From Thermoflexus sp. (GTDB lineage: Bacteria; Chloroflexota; Anaerolineae; Thermoflexales; Thermoflexaceae), in the NCBI RefSeq assembly GCF_025055495.1, contig NZ_JANWXB010000011.1, forward strand, positions 1-44,945: a stretch of DNA of 44,945 nucleotides. The letters run 5' to 3'. Positions within the stretch are counted from its first letter, which is position 1. Every line of letters starts with the position of its first letter. Positions 41,621-44,945 of the stretch are shown piece by piece. The position numbers were made by a program, and so were the translations under genes. The notes beneath the pieces were generated by a model. The model was not told where the DNA came from. It did no database searches and worked only from the letters and a program-made list of their open reading frames with translations.

Positions 41621-41954
41621 TGCGCTGCTTCGACGGTTGCGGGAGGTCGCCGTTGAGGCCCTGGAGGCTTTTCCAGAGCTCCAGGAGGTGTGGCTCATTG
41701 GCTCCCTGGCTGCTGGGACGGCCACGGGCACCAGCGATGTGGATCTGCTGCTTCAGGTGAAGGAGATCCAGGGGAATCCCCTGGAGGCCGCGAAGCCCTA
41801 TTACTTTTTCTTCTCCCGTCGCCTGGAGATCGCCCTGGATCTTCTGCTGGCGGGCCCGGAGCTCTCCCCCGGCCTGGAGGCGGCTCTGGCAGGGGGCGTT
41901 CGGCTAGCCATGCGAGGTGAAACGCGCGATTCCGGGCTGGAAAAAAGGCCTTGA
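41595..41954 (+). CDS. MNT-type minimal nucleotidyltransferase
   Basis: This 119-residue protein has the polymerase-beta-type active site GSLAAGTATGTSDVDLLL: G36-S37 and the metal-binding D48 and D50 are intact, so it is probably active. Starting at GTG 41595, it overlaps the HEPN gene by 26 bp, the usual coupling of HEPN-MNT pairs. In characterised pairs MNT adds AMP to a HEPN tyrosine and silences the toxin. That role is inferred here from family and context. Confidence 0.82.
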   Translation: MKAIFLDRDALLRRLREVAVEALEAFPELQEVWLIGSLAAGTATGTSDVDLLLQVKEIQGNPLEAAKPYYFFFSRRLEIALDLLLAGPELSPGLEAALAGGVRLAMRGETRDSGLEKRP

Positions 41955-41977
41955 TCGGGCAAATCCTCGGTGTCTTT

Positions 41978-42012
41978 CCCCTTCCCGCCGCCCGAAGGGC
42001 GGCGGGAAGGGG
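41978..42012. repeat. Perfect 16-bp hairpin between convergent genes
   Basis: CCCCTTCCCGCCGCCC (41978-41993), loop GAA, and its complement (41997-42012). It lies between the MNT gene and the convergent COG2403 gene, so it may terminate both. It resembles the hairpin at 29206-29242. Confidence 0.6.
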
Positions 42013-42104
42013 AGAAGGGGACCCGGCCCTCTCCATCGGGTCCCTCCCAGCGGAATGAGGGGGACGACCCAGGGGTTGCTCTCCCCGACAGGAAGGGACT
42101 ATCG

Positions 42105-43469
42105 TTAGGGCTCCATACGCGGTGCAGGAGCCTCCGGTGGGCGTGGGCCGCGCCCCAGGCGCTCCGCCAGCACATCCATCAGGGTGGGGCGGCCGATCTC
42201 CTGGATCTCATAGCGCACCCTCATGATCGGATGTCGCACCCTCAGAATGCGGCTCAGATCCACCGGGGTGGCCGCCAGGACCAGATCACAGGGCACCCGG
42301 TTGATCGTCTCCTCCAGTTCCCGGATCTGCTCGGCGCCGTAGCCCATGGCGGGGAGCACCGGGCCTGTTTGCGGGTAAAGCCGATAGGTTTCCTGAATGC
42401 TCCCCACCGCATAGGGGCGGGGGTCGATGATCTCGGCCGCGCCGAAGCGGCGGGCGGCCACCACCCCTGCCCCGTAGGCCATCTCTCCATGCGTGAGGGT
42501 TGGCCCATCCTCCACCACCAGGAGCCGCCGGCCGCGGATGGCTCCTGGATCCTCCACGAAGATGGGCATGGCCGCCTCGATCAGGATCGCCCGCGGGTTG
42601 GCTTGGAGGATGTTCTCCCGAACCTGGACGATGGCCTCCGGAGGGGCAGTGTCGATCTTGTTGATCACCACTACATGGGCCATGCGGAGGTTCGCCTCGC
42701 CCGGATGATACCGCAGCTCATGGCCCGGACGGTGGGGATCCGCCACCACAATGTGGAGATCCGGGACGAAGAAGGGGAAGTCGTTGTTCCCCCCATCCCA
42801 AAGGATGAGGTTCCCCTCGGCCTCCGCGGCTCGCAGGATCTGTTCATAATCGACTCCTGCATAGACCGTGAAGCCGTTGGCGAGGTGGGGCTCGTATTCC
42901 TCCCGCTCCTCAATGGTGCACTCATAGCGGTCCAGATCCTCAAAGGAAGCGAATCGTTGCACGATCTGTTTGCGCAGGTCGCCGTAGGGCATCGGGTGGC
43001 GGACGATCACGGGGTTCCATCCGAGCTCTCGCAGGAGACGGGCCACCCGGCGGGTGGTGGGGCTTTTGCCGCTGCCGGTGCGCACTGCGCCGATGGAGAC
43101 CACCGGCTTGCGGGATTTCAGCTGCGTGGCCTTCGGGCCCATCAACCAGAAATCCGCCCCGGCGGCGTGAGCGATGCTGGCTCGATGCATCACATACTCA
43201 TGGCTGACGTCGCTGTAGGCGAACACCACGCGATCCGCCTGGAAGCGGCGGATCAGCTCAGGGAGCTCTTCCTCGGGATAGATCGGAATGCCGTTCGGGT
43301 AAAGCGGACCGGCGAGCTCCGGCGGATAGAGACGCCCTTCGATGTTTGGGATCTGGGCGGCCGTGAAGGCCACCACCTCGTAGTCCGGGTTGTTCCGGAA
43401 GAACACGTTGAAGTTATGGAAGTCGCGCCCGGCGGCGCCCATGATGATCACCCGGATGGGATTGGCCAT
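42105..43469 (-). CDS. COG2403-type predicted GTPase (often named cyclic 2,3-diphosphoglycerate synthetase)
   Basis: This 454-residue protein has an N-terminal Rossmann-like domain (VIIMGAAGRDFHNFN, 7-21). A P-loop-like segment GAVRTGSGKSPTTRRVARLL lies at 128-147, and NKID, the guanine-specificity-type motif, appears in VVVINKIDTAPPE (about 269-281). Databases call relatives either GTPase or cyclic 2,3-diphosphoglycerate synthetase. The latter activity is proven for methanogen enzymes that use ATP, and I would not assume it here. If correct, it would make a thermoprotectant solute from 2,3-diphosphoglycerate. AAGGAGG precedes ATG 43469, and a family B element lies directly upstream of the RBS. 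Confidence 0.78.
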   Translation of the reverse strand: MANPIRVIIMGAAGRDFHNFNVFFRNNPDYEVVAFTAAQIPNIEGRLYPPELAGPLYPNGIPIYPEEELPELIRRFQADRVVFAYSDVSHEYVMHRASIAHAAGADFWLMGPKATQLKSRKPVVSIGAVRTGSGKSPTTRRVARLLRELGWNPVIVRHPMPYGDLRKQIVQRFASFEDLDRYECTIEEREEYEPHLANGFTVYAGVDYEQILRAAEAEGNLILWDGGNNDFPFFVPDLHIVVADPHRPGHELRYHPGEANLRMAHVVVINKIDTAPPEAIVQVRENILQANPRAILIEAAMPIFVEDPGAIRGRRLLVVEDGPTLTHGEMAYGAGVVAARRFGAAEIIDPRPYAVGSIQETYRLYPQTGPVLPAMGYGAEQIRELEETINRVPCDLVLAATPVDLSRILRVRHPIMRVRYEIQEIGRPTLMDVLAERLGRGPRPPEAPAPRMEP

Positions 43470-43494
43470 GGTGAAATCCTCCTTTTCAGCTATT

Positions 43495-43677
43495 TTGGGG
43501 TTGTTCGGGGGTGGGGCTGGGGCCCTTGCCCCCAGCCCCACCCCCGAAAGATGTTTTCTCCCCCTCCCCACGGCCTTCCGGGCCGCAAGGAGGGGGAGAA
43601 AGGTGAGGAGGAGCCATCGCCCTTCCGAGCGGTCTTCCGCATCTTTCAAGCTCGAACTCATAGCTGCTCGAAACGCG
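43495..43677 (+). mobile_element. MITE-like palindromic element (family B), long copy
   Basis: Two hairpins are present: GGGGGTGGGGCTGGGG/CCCCAGCCCCACCCCC (about 43507-43545) and CCCCCTCCCCACGGCC/GGCCGCAAGGAGGGGG (about 43560-43596). They are joined by GAAAGATGTTTTCTC. The right part GAGCCATCGCCCTTCC...CTCGAACTCATAGCTGCTCGAAAC aligns with the inverted copy at 30232-30400. It lies in the leader of the COG2403 gene. Confidence 0.6.
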
Positions 43678-43756
43678 CTGTGAGGATCTCCCTTGCGGCT
43701 TAGAAGGATCCCTCCTCGAGGTCCTTTGGGCCTCATAGCTGAGGATTCCGAAATCC

Positions 43757-44500
43757 CTAATCTGCGAGGGCCGCCAGCAGCACGCTGAGCAAATAGAGGG
43801 CGATTAACGGCACCATCACGATGGACATGTTCACTGGATCCACCGTCGGCGTGATGGCGGCCGCCAGGATGGCGATCATCAACACGGCGAAGCGCCAGGC
43901 TCGCAGCAGCTGACGGGCCGTGATCAACCGGGCCTTCGCCAGGGCGAAGAAGGCCAGGGGCATCTCGAAGCTTAACCCCAGCCAGAACATCAGGGAGACC
44001 ACAAAGGAGAGATAGCTGGAGGGGCGCGGCTCGGTGCGGATGCCGGCGAAGGTGGTCAGGAAGGGGATGGCCACCGGCATCATCACGAAGTAAGTGAAAG
44101 CGGCCCCTCCCAGGAAGAGCATGGTGGCCAGCGGCACCAGCAGAAGGATGATGCGGCGTTCGTGGGGAAGCAATCCGACGTAAACGAACGCCAGGATCTG
44201 ATAGGTGATATACGGGAAAGCCAGGGTGAAGCCGGTCAGCAGGGCCACCCGCATATAGGCAGCGATGCTTTCGGTGACGTCGATCGAAACCAGGCCGGCG
44301 CGGCCTCCAACAGGGGCGGCCAGGAAATCGATGACCCGATCCGCCACCAGCAGCCCGATCCCCGTCCCGATCCCCAGGGCGATCAAGCTGTGGATCAGTC
44401 GCTGGCGCAGCTCCTCCAGGTGCTCCAGCAACGGCCGGGGCTGATCCTGCGCTGGCGCCTTAACGGTCTTCCGGGCGGTCGGTCGTCGAAGGATTCGCAT
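43757..44500 (-). CDS. tatC: Sec-independent protein translocase TatC
   Basis: This 247-residue protein has the TatC pattern. The N-terminal LLEHLEELRQRLIHSLIALG (around 25-44) includes the conserved Glu that reads the twin-arginine signal. Six hydrophobic segments follow, with ITYQILAFVYVGLLPHERR and MFWLGLSFEMPLAFFALAK in place. With TatA/B it moves folded, often cofactor-containing proteins across the membrane. It overlaps the TatB-like gene by 41 bp. Confidence 0.94.
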   Translation of the reverse strand: MRILRRPTARKTVKAPAQDQPRPLLEHLEELRQRLIHSLIALGIGTGIGLLVADRVIDFLAAPVGGRAGLVSIDVTESIAAYMRVALLTGFTLAFPYITYQILAFVYVGLLPHERRIILLLVPLATMLFLGGAAFTYFVMMPVAIPFLTTFAGIRTEPRPSSYLSFVVSLMFWLGLSFEMPLAFFALAKARLITARQLLRAWRFAVLMIAILAAAITPTVDPVNMSIVMVPLIALYLLSVLLAALAD

Positions 44501-44777
44501 CCGCAGTCCCGCTTAAGGACGGCAACTGATAGGTGGCAGCCTCCGGCGGGAGAGTGACCTTCGGCTGATCCTGGACGGCCCACTCGACCTCCCGGCTCGC
44601 CTCTTGAACCTCAGCCTCCCATTCCCGCCGGAACTCCGCGTAAAGGAGCTGGGCCTGGCGGATCCATCGGCCCAGCTGATAGGCCAGGCGGGGCAGATCC
44701 CGCGGCCCTAACAGGATGAAGGCCAACAGGAAGATGAAGGCCAGTTCCATCGGACCAATGCCAAACAGGCTCTCCAT
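44460..44777 (-). CDS. TatA/TatB-family translocase subunit
   Basis: This 105-residue protein has one N-terminal membrane helix (MELAFIFLLAFILLGPRDLP, 10-29), then the amphipathic helix RLAYQLGRWIRQAQLLYAEFRRE and an acidic, flexible tail. FGIGPMELAF and the length favour a TatB-like role (signal-peptide receptor with TatC). In organisms without separate TatA it could do both jobs. It overlaps tatC, and both are read leftwards. Confidence 0.88.
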   Translation of the reverse strand: MESLFGIGPMELAFIFLLAFILLGPRDLPRLAYQLGRWIRQAQLLYAEFRREWEAEVQEASREVEWAVQDQPKVTLPPEAATYQLPSLSGTADANPSTTDRPEDR

Positions 44778-44855
44778 CAGAGGATCCTTTCACGGATTTG
44801 AGCGAGTTCTGCCAGGTTAGTCATCGCTCCCTGCTCTCTGCCTGAGGGAGGCGAT

Positions 44856-44945
44856 TGCTCTGTCCATTTTTGATTTGGAGGTTTCCGGGGGCAGGGCTGG
44901 AGGCTGAAGGCCCCCAGCATCGCCCCCGAAAGATATTTTCTCCCC
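44856..44945 (+). mobile_element. MITE-like palindromic element (family B), cut by the window end
   Basis: It begins TGCTCTGTCC, one change from the 9197 copy (TGCTTTGTCC). It continues with TTTTTGAT, a hairpin GGGGCAGGGCTGG...CCAGCATCGCCCCC and GAAAGATATTTTCTCCCC, where the window ends. Confidence 0.55.

Overview
The window is a GC-rich bacterial chromosome segment. Gene content suggests a thermophilic, largely anaerobic or facultative member of the Chloroflexota (Thermoflexia/Anaerolineae type). That placement is inferred from the mix of ferredoxin-linked 2-oxoacid oxidoreductases, Hdr/Etf flavoproteins, a Leu T-box operon, a predicted GTPase of COG2403 type and abundant GC-rich intergenic palindromes. 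No marker such as rRNA is present to confirm it.

Region 1 (1-9196) is a glycan-use locus. A LacI-family regulator with its own operators is followed by a GH116 beta-glucosidase, decayed remnants of a second LacI gene and of a sugar-ABC ATPase, a CehA-like PHP-domain protein and a GH38 alpha-mannosidase. A predicted leftward promoter overlapped by a perfect 20-bp palindrome lies at the left edge, so more of the regulon probably continues outside the window.

Region 2 (9610-24815) is an electron-transfer island. Behind a consensus CRP-type site lie a four-subunit 2-oxoacid:ferredoxin oxidoreductase (korDABC), a double HdrA-MvhD fusion flavoprotein, an HdrC-HdrB fusion with two CCG modules, and EtfA/EtfB. 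Facing them are a dihydroorotate-dehydrogenase-like FMN protein and a full-length pyruvate:ferredoxin oxidoreductase (nifJ). I infer that 2-oxoacid oxidation yields reduced ferredoxin and that the Hdr/Etf proteins exchange electrons between ferredoxin and other carriers by flavin-based bifurcation or confurcation. No hydrogenase or formate dehydrogenase is encoded here.

Region 3 (25410-32713) holds mostly single genes: a secreted zinc metallopeptidase, a small orphan protein, a membrane-anchored phospholipase D-like protein, a CPBP membrane protease, an enoyl-CoA hydratase overlapping an AAC(3)-like acetyltransferase, and RidA.

Region 4 (32900-38177) has two tRNA-Ala genes (CGC and GGC) with a RelE-type toxin-antitoxin pair between them. 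Next comes a T-box leader with a CTC (Leu) specifier heading an operon of a DUF457-like membrane protein, ilvE and leuS.

Region 5 (38380-44945) carries a DUF3782 coiled-coil/nuclease-fold protein with recent internal repeats, miaB, a HEPN-MNT pair, a COG2403 GTPase and tatB-tatC. At least five copies of a MITE-like palindromic element and several other hairpin repeats occupy the intergenic spaces.
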